A stretch of DNA of 7,051 nt from Promethearchaeota archaeon (GTDB lineage: Archaea > Asgardarchaeota > Lokiarchaeia > Sigynarchaeales > SOKP01), in the NCBI GenBank assembly GCA_019894875.1, contig JAGXNR010000141.1, positions 1 to 7,051 of the forward strand, in the 5' to 3' direction. The notes beneath the pieces were generated by a model. It had not been told where the DNA came from. It saw only the letters and a list, made by a program, of their open reading frames with translations, and searched no databases. The translations under genes were made by a program, and so were the position numbers. This document shows positions 5,887-7,051 of this stretch, one piece after another (the stretch's first letter is position 1; each line of letters opens with the position of its first letter).

Positions 5887-7051
5887 TTATTCTGTATTAC
5901 TCTTTTCAAATTTTATACAGAAATTAGCAATTTCACTTATAAAATCTTTAAGATTATCAATCTGAGATCCGATAAAATTAAAAATTTCCTTGCGATATTG
6001 AACTGAATCTCTTATCTTCATCTTATCTACTCCTAAATAATTAGGAAAACATATAAGCTTCATTAGATATGGTAATATCTTCTCATTTGTTTGTAAATCT
6101 TTAAATATTGCGTAAAAAATATTCTCATCTGATAATTTCCACTTTAAAATGCCCATATAAATAAGAAAGGCAAAATTCATTGAAATCCAATTTACAAATT
6201 CTTTCGAAAGAAATCCCCTTCGTTGTGATGAGAATGCCAAATAATAAATAATCAGTGTTTCATTGCTGAATTGAGGTAATAACCTTATAATTCCATCTGA
6301 TTGTTTATTCTCACGTAGATAATTGTTTTCAAGCAAAATATTCACAAAATCTTCATGTGGTGCAAGAAATATACCATCAATTAACCTTAATCCTATACGT
6401 TCAGCAATTTTTCCTATGGCTTCTTCCTCGGCATTAGCAATAGAATCAATATATGGTAGAAAGACATCATTTTTTAAAATCATAGGGATTTCATAGTTTT
6501 CCCTCTCGGGGAATTCTCCAAAATTAGGATCTAAATTGTAGAGAGATGTTATATTATTAATAATTTGGTATACTTTTGGGGATATTCCGGGGATTTCAAA
6601 ATAGTCAGAGCTCTCTAATTTCTCTCTATAATATGTATGAGGTTGTAATATATGTCGTTGGCATTCATAAAAATCGATTGAATTTTCTAACAACTTTTCA
6701 TAAATAATTTTTAAATTTGAACCTCTTGGGAATATAATCTCTTCAATATATTTTACTAATTGGTATAGATACGTGTTCTCGATCTGGCGTTCATCGGGGT
6801 TAGTTATGTGCTGTAATACATTTAAGGCATTAACAGATTCATGAAGAAACTCTATTATATAATCTTTGATATCTATTATTGGAATTTCTTCTCGATATTT
6901 AACAATAAAATCTTTAATAATTTCATACACATTTGATCGATACATAGCAGAAAATTCTGATAATGCCCGTACTTTACGAATATTTCTTTTTTCTTCTTCC
7001 TGACGAATTTTATCTAGAATCTCTGTGTCGAATAACAAATCGGCATCTAAT
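5887..7051 (-). CDS. Helical protein of unknown function, 5' end beyond the window
   Basis: The frame stays open to the right edge of the window, so the TTG at 7038 may or may not be the start; at least 387 codons are present. I do not recognise the family. The protein is almost wholly alpha-helical, rich in Ile, Leu, Asn and Glu, with no signal peptide. A hydrophobic stretch (FVNWISMNFAFLIYMGILKW, codons at about 6146-6205) looks more like a buried helix pair than a membrane segment because charged residues flank and interrupt it. Local landmarks are an early charged helix KIRQEEEKRNIRKVRALSEF, the loop ECQRHILQPHTYYREK, and an acidic helix EEEAIGKIAERIG. No nuclease, nucleotide-binding or zinc motif is visible. 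It precedes the AAA+ gene by 19 nt and is the first visible gene of the minus-strand operon. An adaptor or substrate-recognition partner for the AAA+ protein is a reasonable guess only. Confidence 0.72.
   Translation of the reverse strand, partial: LDADLLFDTEILDKIRQEEEKRNIRKVRALSEFSAMYRSNVYEIIKDFIVKYREEIPIIDIKDYIIEFLHESVNALNVLQHITNPDERQIENTYLYQLVKYIEEIIFPRGSNLKIIYEKLLENSIDFYECQRHILQPHTYYREKLESSDYFEIPGISPKVYQIINNITSLYNLDPNFGEFPERENYEIPMILKNDVFLPYIDSIANAEEEAIGKIAERIGLRLIDGIFLAPHEDFVNILLENNYLRENKQSDGIIRLLPQFSNETLIIYYLAFSSQRRGFLSKEFVNWISMNFAFLIYMGILKWKLSDENIFYAIFKDLQTNEKILPYLMKLICFPNYLGVDKMKIRDSVQYRKEIFNFIGSQIDNLKDFISEIANFCIKFEKSNTE

Noticed and set aside
6146..6205. Possible membrane segment in the first minus-strand protein
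   Set aside because: The hydrophobic stretch is short, contains Asn and Trp, and is bordered by charged residues within a helical soluble-looking protein.
1550..7051. Reading the operon as a Wadjet- or MukBEF-type defence system
   Set aside because: No Toprim (JetD) nuclease and no intact SMC ATPase is present. The resemblance is limited to a coiled-coil plus kite layout.

Overview
The window is AT-rich (about 30% G+C by eye). It most likely comes from an archaeon, plausibly an Asgard or TACK lineage. The main evidence is a HypB of the short archaeal type and an Sm/Lsm-domain protein carrying the C-terminal extension known from archaeal Lsm proteins. Genes are tightly packed, some starts are GTG, and Shine-Dalgarno signals are mostly weak. 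The assignment to Asgard archaea is an inference from base composition and protein style, not from a marker gene.

Layout. On the + strand lie three genes: the 3' end of a rhomboid-like membrane protein (cut by the window start), hypB (a nickel-insertion GTPase for [NiFe]-hydrogenase), and an Lsm-domain RNA-binding protein. They converge on a run of five minus-strand genes that fills positions 1550-7051. In transcription order these are a 5'-truncated, mostly helical protein with no recognisable family; a AAA+ ATPase; a highly charged helical protein; a coiled-coil protein; and a small protein that looks like two winged helices. Junctions are 19 and 24 nt, then about 13-23 nt, then a 4-nt overlap, so the five genes look like one operon.

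The most interesting part is the last two minus-strand genes. The coiled-coil gene has no normal start codon where its coding frame really begins. A conventional start (TTG at 3438) would miss about 75 further codons. With those codons restored, the protein looks like a miniature SMC/Rad50-type protein of about 536-539 residues: an N-terminal head strand, a coiled coil and a C-terminal head. The Walker A, signature and Walker B positions are all degenerate. The overlapping 168-codon gene has the tandem winged-helix layout of kite proteins (ScpB, MukE, Nse1, Nse3), the usual partners of SMC complexes. The AAA+ ATPase upstream has all of its own catalytic motifs intact. One reading is an undescribed complex built on a catalytically dead SMC-like scaffold and a kite subunit, with energy supplied by a AAA+ motor. 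The two unrecognised helical proteins would be structural or kleisin-like partners. This is inference from gene order and motif reading. No nuclease, protease or toxin domain is visible in the five genes, so calling it a defence system would go beyond the evidence.

Two + strand genes also depart from their families. The rhomboid-like protein has Trp and Asp where the catalytic Ser and His are expected, and HypB lacks the His of its Cys-His metal site.
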